A stretch of DNA of 64,000 nucleotides from Methylobacter sp. KS41 (GTDB lineage Bacteria; Pseudomonadota; Gammaproteobacteria; Methylococcales; Methylomonadaceae), in contig PHSP01000004.1 of NCBI GenBank assembly GCA_002862125.1, forward strand, positions 104,935 to 168,934, read 5' to 3'. Of this stretch, positions 9,634 to 18,341 are shown in pieces. Within the stretch, counting starts at the first letter, position 1; the number at the start of each line of letters is the position of its first letter. The notes beneath the pieces are model-generated. The model was not told the DNA's origin, ran no database searches, and saw only the letters and a list, made by a program, of their open reading frames with translations. The translations under genes and the position numbers were made by a program.

Positions 9634-12600
9634 ATGCCCATCGAACAAGAACGACTCAGCTCGTTAATAGAATTCGCCCAACAATCGGCGCGATTACGTG
9701 CAAAACTTGTATCTGATGTCAAACAGCACAATATTTTTCATGAATACGAGCGAGATATTGCTAATCTTCCTGGCTTAGATTTCAACGGAATTGACGATAA
9801 CAAGGATGTATGGCTGGTCATTCAGCGATTACAAGAATCGCCCGCACCTTATCCAGCCAGTAATCTTTTGCGAATTTGGATTGATGTAACAAATAATCCC
9901 GCCAATGTGCCTGAGCTACGCACACATGTAACCGCAAAAACATTGCTGGAGATTGGAGCGATTGCCGCTCTGGAAACTGAGGTGAATTTTGATCCCGAAC
10001 AGCTCATCTCCATTGATACATACGAACAAAAATCTACTGTCGAGGATGAATTAAAGTCGTATATTGAAAACCTCTGGAAACCATGGGCGCTTGAAGAAAA
10101 ACGGCGGCGCCGGTCAATTTCTCTGTATGCCAAATTATTTACCCTGAAACAACAACTGGAGGGTGGAATTGTCGATAACCAAGTTGAATTAACTTGGGGT
10201 GCTGGAATAGCCGTATGGAATTTATCGGGCACCCAATTAACCTATCCGTTACTAACTCAGCAGGTTGAACTGTTACTTAACGAAACAACGATGGCGATTG
10301 AAATACGCCCGCGGGATATTGAACCCAAGTTGGAGTTAGATTTTTTTTCGGCCACAGATAATCCTGGGGTTTCTGCGCTGGATAAAATATCAAAAGATTT
10401 TTTTAGCGACACTTCAGTCACATTTTCACCGCTTGATTACAGTTCATTCGAGCCATTAATTCGGTCGGCTGTCATTCACCTTGATCCAAGCGGCGTCTTT
10501 TGGCCGAACCAGACAACAGCTGACGATAGAACAATTCCGCAACCGGATGAAAAACTCACAGTCACCAATACTTGGGTGTTATTTGCAAGACCACGTAGCG
10601 CCAGTTTATTTATACAGGATTTAGAGCGATTCAAGCAACAAATTGAAAATCTGAATACATTACCAAAAGCAGTCATGGCGTTGGTAACCGACCCTTCGAT
10701 TACAAATCCGGAAATTTCTTTACCGGCATTTCGTGGTATATCAATGATTCATGGTAGCGGTCATTCAAACAGCTCTGCCGTGCAAGAATTATTTTTTCCA
10801 GATGCTTTCAACGATGAACAAGCTCAAATAGTCCAAAAACTCCAAGTCTACGATGGCGTCGTTGTACAGGGGCCGCCGGGGACGGGAAAAACCCATACTA
10901 TTGCCAATATCATCTGTCATTACTTGGCTCTTGGCCAACGGGTTTTGGTGACTTCAATGAAAGAACCCGCACTCAATGTATTGAGAGAAAAATTGCCGGA
11001 TAGGATTCAACCGCTTGCCATTAGTCTGCTGACTACTGAACAAGATGGTATGAAACAGTTTGAACATTCAGTTTCCAAAATTGCTTCGGAGGTACAAGTT
11101 ATTGATCGGGTGGCTTTTTCTCGGGAAATAGCGCAAATTGAAGCCAATATCGACAATTACCATGCCAAACTCGCCAAAACCGATGGTCAAATTAACGATT
11201 GGGCCATAAAAAATCTCAGTAATATCAATCTGGATGGAGAGCAGATAGAGCCTCGTGAGGCGGCTGCCGAAGTTGCAAATAATCGAGAAACCGTTGTGCG
11301 ACTTGAAGATGCTATTTCCATTGGCGCGGAATTCCAGCCACGTTTCACAGATACCGATATAATCAAACTTCGCGAATCGCGAAGGGCATTAGGTCAAGAC
11401 ATAGACTATCTGAATTGCAACTTACCGATGATTTCAGCTTTTCCAGATTCTCGTGAATTGCTGCGCACCCATCAAGATTTATCCAGATACACAGAGCTTC
11501 AGTCCGAAATTGATTCCGGCGGCGTTCCATCATTGGCCAATTCATCCAAAGCCACATTTGAAGCGTCACAACTATTGTCTGAGCAAATTTCAAACCTAAA
11601 AAGGCTTCGCCAGTCGATTAGAAACGCTAATTTAGATTGGACTGAGGTAATGCTAATTCGCCTGCGCTCGAATAGAGAAAATGAAGTTTTGCAATTGTTC
11701 AACGCTCTGTCGATCGAATTTGAAACGGCTTTTGCAGAGCGCACCCAATTTTTAGCGAAGCCAGTAGAGCCTAGCGAAGGCATTGATGATCTAAATGACA
11801 TTCTGATTAGTGCTATTCGCCGATGTGCAGAAGGAAAACGGCCTTTTGGCATCAGTGGAATAATAGGAAAAAACAACGAAAAACAATCTCTTAAAGCCAT
11901 ACGAATTAGCGGTTCTTTGCCTGCTAATCAGGACGATTGGCAACATATTCTCGCCTTTGCATCGCATCGACGTTCTATTCGAACTTTATTAACTCGCTGG
12001 AATAGTTTGGCAAGTGAGCTTCGACTCCCTGCTATTGCTGTGGAACCTACTCAGGTAGCGGTTGTTATCGACCAATTCAACCTGTATCGAAAGCTGGATG
12101 AAGTAGTGGCGCTTGAACACGAAATTGCAGCCAATGTGAAAACGGTCTGCCCTTCAAGGTCACAAGAAGACATCGTAAATAACCATGACGAAGCCTTGAA
12201 CGAATTACAAAAGATTCTGCATCATCATTTAACCCAGCACAGGCTTGCTGATACTTGGGCGATAAAAGAACGATTTCAACAAATACTTTCTGGTTGTTCA
12301 GGTCGCATCACGATTGAGATAAAAAATTTTGTGGCTCAAACGCTTGGCAACCCTGCGGTAAACGATGCCCGTCTGCAAGAGCAATGGTCGACGTTAATGG
12401 AGGAATTACGTCGAGTTCAAGGGCTAAATCAACATTTAGTAACCGTTGAGAGCGTTATCCAACTCATTATCGAATCAGGCGCACCCCGTTGGGCAAATCT
12501 GCTTAGAAGTGAAGCCGTTACGTCGACAACGGACACTTTACTCCCGGATAATTGGCGGAAATTATGGCGTATCAATCGCCTTGCTAACTATCTTGAAACT

Positions 12601-14277
12601 ATTGATGGGCGTGCAGAATTAAAACGGCTCGTTAAATTGCGGGCAGATATCGAAAACGATTTAGCTCGATCTTATCAAGACACAGTTGCTAAACGCACAT
12701 GGCTAAAATTGGCGGAAAATGCTACACCCAGCGTCAAAGCTGCTTTGCAGGCTTATTTGGCTGCGATAATGCGAATAGGAAGAGGCAGAGGAAGAAGGGT
12801 GCCGTTGTATCAAAGACAAGCGAGAAATGCGGCGGCGATGGCCACCCCGGCGATTCCTTGCTGGATCATGCCTCATTACCGTGTCTCTGAATCTCTTCCT
12901 GCCGAATTTGGTTGCTTCGACCTCGTCATTATTGACGAAGCATCGCAATCTGACTTGTCGGCGTTACCAGCGATATTTCGCGCCAAAAAAGTTTTGGTGG
13001 TAGGTGACGACAAGCAGGTTTCGCCCGATGGCTCTTTCATGGATACGCAAGCTATTCAGAACTTGGTTAACCGTTATCTGCTCGATCAATTCCCGATGTA
13101 CCGTGATCAAATGACACCTGATCGATCCATCTACGATCTGTTCAAGGTGGTATTTGCCGATTCTGCCACGATGTTGAAAGAACATTTTCGATGTGTTGCG
13201 CCCATTATCGAATATTCGAAGCGAGAAGTTTATAAGCACGAGCTTAAGCCACTAAGAATTCCGAAAGCTTCAGAGCGTCTTGATCCTCCTTTGATAGATG
13301 TCATTATCGAAGATGGCTTCCGCAAAGGGGATATTAATCTGGGTGAAGCGCTTTATATCGTCAATGAAATCAAAGCTATCATTCAAGACCCTCGAATGAA
13401 GACCCGTTCTATAGGTGTGGTGTCTCTGTTAGGTGACAAACAGGCGTTAAAAATTTGGGAAATGCTCAATGCCGACGATCTCGATGAAGAGGGACTGCCG
13501 GTTGGCTTGCCTCCCGATATTATTGATCGGCATAAAATTGCCTGTGGCGATGCGCGTACTTTTCAAGGTAAAGAGAGAGACATTATGTTTTTATCGATGA
13601 TTGTTTCCAAAGGAAATGCTAGTGCTTTATCACGAGATACTTTTATTCAACGATTCAATGTGGCGGCATCTCGTGCACGTGACCGAATGTATCTTGTTCG
13701 TAGTATTACAACAGACGATTTAAGTAATGCAGACTCACTACGCCGCAATTTGATTGCTCATTTTGCTGCGCCATTTGCTCAAGATGAGATTCGTGTTGAA
13801 AATCTTAAGGAGCTTTGCGAATCCGATTTTGAAAGAGAAGTGTATGACTTACTTACCGAACGTGGCTATCGTGTTATACCTCAAGTGAAATTTGGAGGTA
13901 AGGCAAACGGTTCTCATGAATTTCGTATCGACATGGTTGTTGAAGGCCATCAAGATAATCGTTTGGCTATCGAATGCGATGGTGATCGTTATCATGGGCC
14001 TGATCGTTGGGATGACGATATGCGTCGCCAGCGTATTTTGGAAAGAGCTGGATGGCGGTTTTGGCGTTGTTTTGCATCCACTTTTGTTATGCGTCGAGAA
14101 GAAGTTATTGATGATTTGCTGAAAACACTGAATGAGCTGGGTATTGAGCCGATTGGTACAGAGAGAGCAGGTCGTAGCCTTCATAGCCAACAACGTTTGT
14201 ACTCAGCTTTCCCGATGAACCCAATTGATTCATTTTCACCAGAACTAGGCGAAATATCACGGCTAAACATTGAATAA
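9634..14277 (+). CDS. Large superfamily-1 helicase with C-terminal Vsr/MTES_1575-type nuclease domain
   Basis: A 1547-aa protein. Helicase motifs are clear: Walker A GPPGTGKT at 413-420, DEAS at 1101-1104, GDDKQ at 1124-1128, FQGKERD from 1310 and RFNVAASRARDRMYLV near 1340. About 650 residues, probably mainly helical, separate motifs I and II. The C-terminus has a PD-(D/E)XK-like nuclease core: RIDMVVEG (Asp1433), then LAIECDGDRYHG (Glu1447, Asp1449), and ILERAGWRFWRCF, as in very-short-patch-repair-like endonucleases. The N-terminal 400 residues are unassigned. Helicase-plus-nuclease proteins of this size are often antiphage or DNA-processing proteins; a defence role is inference. It is visibly more AT-rich than the flanking cobalamin genes, consistent with transfer into the operon. 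Confidence 0.82.
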   Translation: MPIEQERLSSLIEFAQQSARLRAKLVSDVKQHNIFHEYERDIANLPGLDFNGIDDNKDVWLVIQRLQESPAPYPASNLLRIWIDVTNNPANVPELRTHVTAKTLLEIGAIAALETEVNFDPEQLISIDTYEQKSTVEDELKSYIENLWKPWALEEKRRRRSISLYAKLFTLKQQLEGGIVDNQVELTWGAGIAVWNLSGTQLTYPLLTQQVELLLNETTMAIEIRPRDIEPKLELDFFSATDNPGVSALDKISKDFFSDTSVTFSPLDYSSFEPLIRSAVIHLDPSGVFWPNQTTADDRTIPQPDEKLTVTNTWVLFARPRSASLFIQDLERFKQQIENLNTLPKAVMALVTDPSITNPEISLPAFRGISMIHGSGHSNSSAVQELFFPDAFNDEQAQIVQKLQVYDGVVVQGPPGTGKTHTIANIICHYLALGQRVLVTSMKEPALNVLREKLPDRIQPLAISLLTTEQDGMKQFEHSVSKIASEVQVIDRVAFSREIAQIEANIDNYHAKLAKTDGQINDWAIKNLSNINLDGEQIEPREAAAEVANNRETVVRLEDAISIGAEFQPRFTDTDIIKLRESRRALGQDIDYLNCNLPMISAFPDSRELLRTHQDLSRYTELQSEIDSGGVPSLANSSKATFEASQLLSEQISNLKRLRQSIRNANLDWTEVMLIRLRSNRENEVLQLFNALSIEFETAFAERTQFLAKPVEPSEGIDDLNDILISAIRRCAEGKRPFGISGIIGKNNEKQSLKAIRISGSLPANQDDWQHILAFASHRRSIRTLLTRWNSLASELRLPAIAVEPTQVAVVIDQFNLYRKLDEVVALEHEIAANVKTVCPSRSQEDIVNNHDEALNELQKILHHHLTQHRLADTWAIKERFQQILSGCSGRITIEIKNFVAQTLGNPAVNDARLQEQWSTLMEELRRVQGLNQHLVTVESVIQLIIESGAPRWANLLRSEAVTSTTDTLLPDNWRKLWRINRLANYLETIDGRAELKRLVKLRADIENDLARSYQDTVAKRTWLKLAENATPSVKAALQAYLAAIMRIGRGRGRRVPLYQRQARNAAAMATPAIPCWIMPHYRVSESLPAEFGCFDLVIIDEASQSDLSALPAIFRAKKVLVVGDDKQVSPDGSFMDTQAIQNLVNRYLLDQFPMYRDQMTPDRSIYDLFKVVFADSATMLKEHFRCVAPIIEYSKREVYKHELKPLRIPKASERLDPPLIDVIIEDGFRKGDINLGEALYIVNEIKAIIQDPRMKTRSIGVVSLLGDKQALKIWEMLNADDLDEEGLPVGLPPDIIDRHKIACGDARTFQGKERDIMFLSMIVSKGNASALSRDTFIQRFNVAASRARDRMYLVRSITTDDLSNADSLRRNLIAHFAAPFAQDEIRVENLKELCESDFEREVYDLLTERGYRVIPQVKFGGKANGSHEFRIDMVVEGHQDNRLAIECDGDRYHGPDRWDDDMRRQRILERAGWRFWRCFASTFVMRREEVIDDLLKTLNELGIEPIGTERAGRSLHSQQRLYSAFPMNPIDSFSPELGEISRLNIE

Positions 14278-14488
14278 ATTGTCTATGAGTCGATGATAGG
14301 TGACGTAGCAACCGATTTATCTGTGCGCTTCGTACCTCGGCAACAGTTCATGCATTCCACGACTGCCTTCTGCTTCCTTATAGTCATCAGCGCGACTTCG
14401 CTTAATGTGAACCGTTTAAGTTTATAAATTTTCGTTACTAAAATATCGTGTCCTTCGTGAAAAAAACAAACAATGTGAATATAACAAC

Positions 14489-16036
14489 ATGAAAGGTGTT
14501 TTAAATTTGGTTTCGGTAGGGCCCGGCTTTGCCGATTTGATCGTCCCGCGCGCTGAAGCGGCGTTGCGGGACAGTGATGTGATTGTCGCATATGAACTTT
14601 ATCTGCGCTGGATTGAGCCTTGGCTGGCGAATAAGGAAATTCACACGCCGCCGCTGACTCAGGAACGCGAGCGGGCCTTGCTGGCCATTGAAAAAGCCCG
14701 TAACGGCGCAAAAGTGGCGTTGATTTCCAGCGGCGATATTGGTATTTATGCCATGGCGGCGCTGGCTTTTGATGAAATGCGCGAGGATGACGAATACGAC
14801 GTCAACGTGATTCCCGGCATTACCTCCGCCAGCGCCTGCGCTTCGCTATTGGGCTCGCCGTTGTCTCATGACTTCGCCACGCTAAGTCTGTCCGATTTGC
14901 TATGTCCGTGGGACTGGATTGAGCAGCGCGGCAGGCACATCGCCGAAGCCGATCTTGCCTGCGTGCTTTATAACGTGCAGAGCGCGGGCCGGTCGCAAGG
15001 CGTGTACCGCATCCTGAATATCATGCTGGAATCGAAAATGCCGCAAACCCTGTGCGGCGTGGTGCGCAATGCTTATCGACCCGGTCAGGAAGTCAGTATT
15101 TATCGTTTGGACGAGCTGCCATCCTTACAATTTGATATGCTCACCACCATCGTGATAGGCAATCGCTTTACCCGGCGTAAACGGGGATTTATCTTCACGC
15201 CGCGTGGTTATAACGCCTGGGAACCCGCTGCCGCAGAACTGGTCACACAGGATTTACCGGAGCAGGCGCTGTGGGTTTTTTCCGGCACCAGTGACGGCAA
15301 TGCGCTCGCCAGCCGCCTGGCGGGGCAAGGTTATCCCGTTGTGGTCTCCACGGCCACCGGCTATGGTGGCGAGATAGCGGCCCGGCATTGCACTGGCGTA
15401 TCGATATGGGTCGGACAGCAGGGCGTTGAAGCGCGCAGGCAGGCATTGCAGCATCATCAGGCGCGGGGATTGATCGACGCGACCCACCCTTACGCCAGCT
15501 TGATGTCGGAGCAATTGATGGGGCTGTCGAAAAGTCTTGGCATTCCGTATCTGCGCTATGAACGGGCCAGTTCCTTTTCAGCCGCTACCGGCCTGTTATG
15601 CGGGTCCGCGGAACAGGCGGCCGAGCAAGCCATTGCACGGGGCAAGCGCATTTTTTTGGCTACGGGCTCCAAGGATTTAGCGGCATTTCTTAAAGCGCCG
15701 GGCGCGGGAGAATGTGAATGGTTTGTACGCCTGACCCCTGAACCGGAATTTATCCAGCGCGCAATCGATTTGGGGGTGCCGCGCAGCCACATTTGCGCCA
15801 TGCAAGGGCCGTTCTCGCAAGCTTTCAATGAGGCTTTGTGGCGGGATTGGGCGATTAATTGCGTCGTCACCAAGGATTCCGGCGATGCGGGCGGCTATCA
15901 GGCTAAAGCCGCCGCGGCACAGGCGCTGGCTATCCCGTTACTGGTCATTCAACGTCCAAAACTCACCTATCCGCTGATCACTTCAAGTTTTGATGAGGTC
16001 GTCAAGCACGCACAAACATGGCAACACCCGGCATGA
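14489..16036 (+). CDS. cobJ-cobK: Fusion: precorrin-3B C17-methyltransferase CobJ/CbiH + precorrin-6A reductase CobK/CbiJ
   Basis: A 515-aa bifunctional protein. Residues 1 to about 250 are CobJ/CbiH, which methylates C17 with ring contraction: LVSVGPGFADLIVPRAE, SSGDIGIYAMAALAF, NVIPGITSASACASLLGSPL and the late block ESKMPQTLCGVVRNAYRPGQ. Residues about 257-510 are CobK/CbiJ, the reductase: WVFSGTSDGNALASRLAGQG, then LIDATHPYASLMSEQ, FLATGSKDLAAF and the conserved VTKDSGDAGGYQAKAAAA. The gene resumes the cobalamin cluster after the helicase-nuclease insert, 211 bases downstream of it. Its stop overlaps the cobW start (ATGA at 16033). Confidence 0.93.
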   Translation: MKGVLNLVSVGPGFADLIVPRAEAALRDSDVIVAYELYLRWIEPWLANKEIHTPPLTQERERALLAIEKARNGAKVALISSGDIGIYAMAALAFDEMREDDEYDVNVIPGITSASACASLLGSPLSHDFATLSLSDLLCPWDWIEQRGRHIAEADLACVLYNVQSAGRSQGVYRILNIMLESKMPQTLCGVVRNAYRPGQEVSIYRLDELPSLQFDMLTTIVIGNRFTRRKRGFIFTPRGYNAWEPAAAELVTQDLPEQALWVFSGTSDGNALASRLAGQGYPVVVSTATGYGGEIAARHCTGVSIWVGQQGVEARRQALQHHQARGLIDATHPYASLMSEQLMGLSKSLGIPYLRYERASSFSAATGLLCGSAEQAAEQAIARGKRIFLATGSKDLAAFLKAPGAGECEWFVRLTPEPEFIQRAIDLGVPRSHICAMQGPFSQAFNEALWRDWAINCVVTKDSGDAGGYQAKAAAAQALAIPLLVIQRPKLTYPLITSSFDEVVKHAQTWQHPA

Positions 16037-17148
16037 ATGCATTGATTCCCGTTACCATCGTCACCGGTTTTCTGGGTTCCGGCAAAACGACCCTGCTGAG
16101 CAGCTTGATTAAAGCCAGGCAGGACAGACGCCTCGCCTTGTTGATCAATGAGTTTGGTGAAGTTTCAATCGACGGCGCGCTGATGCGTGACTGCGCCGAT
16201 GGCAATGAACACATCCGTATCCACGATTTTCCTCACGGCCTGATTGCCTACAGTGATGATAATTTTTTTGTTCCGGCCATGCAAGCCATTGTAGAGCGCC
16301 GCGCGCAGGTCGATCATGTCTTGATTGAAACTTCCGGTCTGGCCTTGCCCACGGCGGTTATGGAGTTATTGCAAACGCCTGAACTGGCGGAAGACTTTAT
16401 TCTGGATGCGACCTTGGCGGTAGTCGATACTCCTTTATTGCTGGCTAATGAATTCGATGGGAATCAGGCTGCTTCAAGTCCCCAATCCGCTGTAGCTGCG
16501 CTGTTTGAGCAGCAACTGGAATACGCCGATGTTGTCGTCTTGAATAAAATCGATGCGCTGGATGAAGATGATTTGCTGCTGGCTGAAACGCGGGTCCGTG
16601 AGCGGGCTCCCAACGTGCGCTTCCTGGAACTGGCTTATCAGGCAAAACTGGATACTCGTCTCGCCTTGGGATTGCGTCTGCATCAACCGGCATTGACAGC
16701 GCATAGCCATCGTTTTACGCCGGTTGCCACTATGCCTGGAGATAATGCCCGCTTATTAGGCAATCATGGCATCGTTGACGGCCATGCGCATTCAGGTCTC
16801 GCCAGTCACAGTCATGGCCTGGCAACGCACAAACATTTTCATGAACAGGACCCAGGCTGGCTGTCATTCGTGCTGCGCAGCCAGGAACCGCAGCAGCCGG
16901 AAGCGCTAAAAACGGCGCTTGCCGAAACCGCCAAGTCGGAACCGGTGTTGCGCATCAAAGGTTTTATTCTGACCGCTAATCCGGAGGACGCCATGCTCGT
17001 GCAAGGCGTCCGCGCCCGCATGATCATCAGCCGTTATGCTGAAAAAAAATCAGCACCGGCTTCAGAAATTGTTTTTATCGGTTATCATCTTAATCGAAAT
17101 AAGGTAGCGGCGCTGTTGTCGCAAATGACGGCGACACAGTGGAAATAA
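16033..17148 (+). CDS. cobW: CobW-type GTPase (COG0523 metallochaperone family)
   Basis: A G3E-family GTPase linked to cobalt handling in B12 synthesis. VTGFLGSGKTTLL is the P-loop, LIETSGLALP the Walker B-like block and VLNKIDAL the guanine-specificity motif. A His-rich stretch (HSHRF, then GHAHSGLASHSHGLATHKHFHE) before the C-terminal domain probably binds metal. The usual GCICC motif between the P-loop and ETSG is not present; the equivalent place reads HGLIAYSDDNFF. I chose ATG 16033 because it gives the ATGA overlap used throughout this operon; an ATG at 16018 in the same frame would add five residues. Confidence 0.88.
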   Translation: MNALIPVTIVTGFLGSGKTTLLSSLIKARQDRRLALLINEFGEVSIDGALMRDCADGNEHIRIHDFPHGLIAYSDDNFFVPAMQAIVERRAQVDHVLIETSGLALPTAVMELLQTPELAEDFILDATLAVVDTPLLLANEFDGNQAASSPQSAVAALFEQQLEYADVVVLNKIDALDEDDLLLAETRVRERAPNVRFLELAYQAKLDTRLALGLRLHQPALTAHSHRFTPVATMPGDNARLLGNHGIVDGHAHSGLASHSHGLATHKHFHEQDPGWLSFVLRSQEPQQPEALKTALAETAKSEPVLRIKGFILTANPEDAMLVQGVRARMIISRYAEKKSAPASEIVFIGYHLNRNKVAALLSQMTATQWK

Positions 17149-17208
17149 ACCCCGCAGCTCATTAGTGAATAACACTTTGATGGTCTAAGTATCTACTCAA
17201 ATCATATC

Positions 17209-17392
17209 GCCGTCATTCCGGCAGGGATTGCCGGAATCCAGAGCACAGGGATGTGCAAAACGGTAAGTGAGTTGTTAATATTGCCATCCATGGCTTCTGG
17301 ATCTCGGCACAAATCTGTCTCGAATAGATTTATATTTACCCGAAGGGCGGCTGGCAGGATAGACTGTCGTGAATCCCTACAGAGATGACGGC
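17209..17392. mobile_element. Miniature inverted-repeat element (MITE-like), about 184 bp
   Basis: The left end GCCGTCATTCCGGCAGGGAT and the right end (17371-17392, reverse complement GCCGTCATCTCTGTAGGGAT) are imperfect terminal inverted repeats. The interior has no coding potential and includes GGAATCCAG/TTCTGGATC, typical of the CCGTCATTCCGG dispersed repeats. Similar sequence flanks both ends (GTATCTACTCAAATCAT on the left, GTATCTAATCAT on the right), which may be a target duplication. It separates cobW from the toxin-antitoxin genes. Confidence 0.6.
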
Positions 17393-17432
17393 TTCTGTAG
17401 GTATCTAATCATTTGGAGAAAAGGTTAGGATT

Positions 17433-17688
17433 ATGAAAGCTAATGAATTTGACAAACAATTTGATAAGAGAGATGACATCCTGAATGCCTTGGACTTAAT
17501 CTAAGGCAAAGAGAGTTATGCAAGATCAGAAGTGTGTGAACGTTGACTTTCCTGCTTGGATGGTCGAGTCATTAGATAGAGAAGCCGACAGGGTTGGTGT
17601 AACGAGTCAGTCCATCATAAAAGTATGGTTAGCTGAACGCCTTGAAGAATTGGCTGCCAACAAAGCATTACAGCGAACAAGCCGCTGA
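17433..17688 (+). pseudogene. Frameshifted ribbon-helix-helix antitoxin-like gene
   Basis: Two pieces of one small protein lie in different frames. The first (17433-17504) reads MKANEFDKQFDKRDDILNAL before a stop. The second (17518-17688, 56 aa) contains VNVDFPAWMVESLDREADRV followed by GVTSQSIIKVWLAERLEELA. Together they resemble CopG/RHH antitoxins (COG5304-like) that begin MKAxEFDxxFD and end in an RHH DNA-binding fold. The in-frame stop and shift leave the intact form absent, although the second piece still has its own ATG and could yield a short RHH protein. No toxin partner is present; the miniature element lies immediately upstream. Confidence 0.6.
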
Positions 17689-17701
17689 ATGCTTTACCCG
17701 C

Positions 17702-17736
17702 AACGCTTTGTAGTGGTACGCGATGCGCACCTTACT
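17702..17736 (+). repeat. Direct repeat copy 1 flanking hicBA
   Basis: AACGCTTTGTAGTGGTACGC continues GATGCGCACCTTAC. It matches 18290-18325 at most positions and contains a small dyad (GGTACGC-GAT-GCGCACC). The two copies bracket the toxin-antitoxin pair. Confidence 0.6.
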
Positions 17737-17805
17737 TGGCTTCTATGGCTATAAACTGCCGGGAGCCTTACTTTATGGTCAAAAAAGAAAACTTGGAGAA
17801 ATTAT

Positions 17806-18012
17806 ATGAGATTCAGTGTAACAATCGATCGTGACGAAGACGGTATCTGGGTCGTCGAATGTCCGGCTATCCCTGGTTGCGTTACTCAAGGTCAGACTAA
17901 GGAAGAGGCACTGGAAAACATCCGGGATGCAATTTCTCAGTGCCTTCAAGTACGTGCCGAGCTTGGGTTGCCATTGACAATTGAGACTCGCCAAGTCGAG
18001 GTGGCAGCATAA
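17806..18012 (+). CDS. hicB: HicB-family antitoxin
   Basis: A 68-aa HicB-type antitoxin with the RNase-H-like N-terminal fold: FSVTIDRDEDGIWVVECPAI, then PGCVTQGQTKEEALENIRDA. It lacks a long C-terminal DNA-binding extension. A GGAG lies about 8 bases before the ATG. It precedes the toxin and overlaps it by one base (TAATG), so the order is antitoxin-toxin. It would neutralise HicA; autoregulation is likely but no operator was identified. Confidence 0.88.
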   Translation: MRFSVTIDRDEDGIWVVECPAIPGCVTQGQTKEEALENIRDAISQCLQVRAELGLPLTIETRQVEVAA

Positions 18013-18236
18013 TGTCGCCTTCGCTCCCCGTTCTCAGCGGACGCGAAGTTGTCCGTGCATTTGAATCGTTGGGATGGCAGGTTGCGCGGCAAAGCGGGAG
18101 CCATATCATCATGGTCAAAGAGAGTGAAATGACGACGTTATCGATTCCCGACCATCGGGAAGTCGCAAAGGGAACGTTACGAAGCCTGATTCGCGCTGCT
18201 GGTATCACAGTAAGCGAGTTTATCGCAAGAACGTAA
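18012..18236 (+). CDS. hicA: HicA-family mRNA interferase toxin
   Basis: A 74-aa toxin with the dsRBD-like HicA fold: SGREVVRAFESLGWQVARQS, GSHIIMVK with the catalytic His (about residue 32), then IPDHREVAKGTLRSLIRAAG. HicA cleaves mRNA in a ribosome-independent way and is held by HicB. The start overlaps the hicB stop by one base. The pair sits inside the cobalamin cluster, between cobW and cobB, framed by direct repeats, which suggests it was acquired as a unit. Confidence 0.88.
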   Translation: MSPSLPVLSGREVVRAFESLGWQVARQSGSHIIMVKESEMTTLSIPDHREVAKGTLRSLIRAAGITVSEFIART

Positions 18237-18289
18237 ACAAGCCAGGTAGAGTAAGCATCTCGTACCTTTTTGAGACTTGATTTACCTGG

Positions 18290-18325
18290 AACGCTTTAAA
18301 AAGGGTACGCGATGCGTACCCTACA
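18290..18325 (+). repeat. Direct repeat copy 2 flanking hicBA
   Basis: AACGCTTTAAAAAGGGTACG continues CGATGCGTACCCTAC. The core GGGTACGC-GAT-GCGTACCC (18303-18321) is a perfect 8-base dyad with a 3-base loop and could also act as a weak terminator after hicA. See copy 1 at 17702-17736. Confidence 0.6.
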
Positions 18326-18341
18326 AAAAATCTGCATATAA

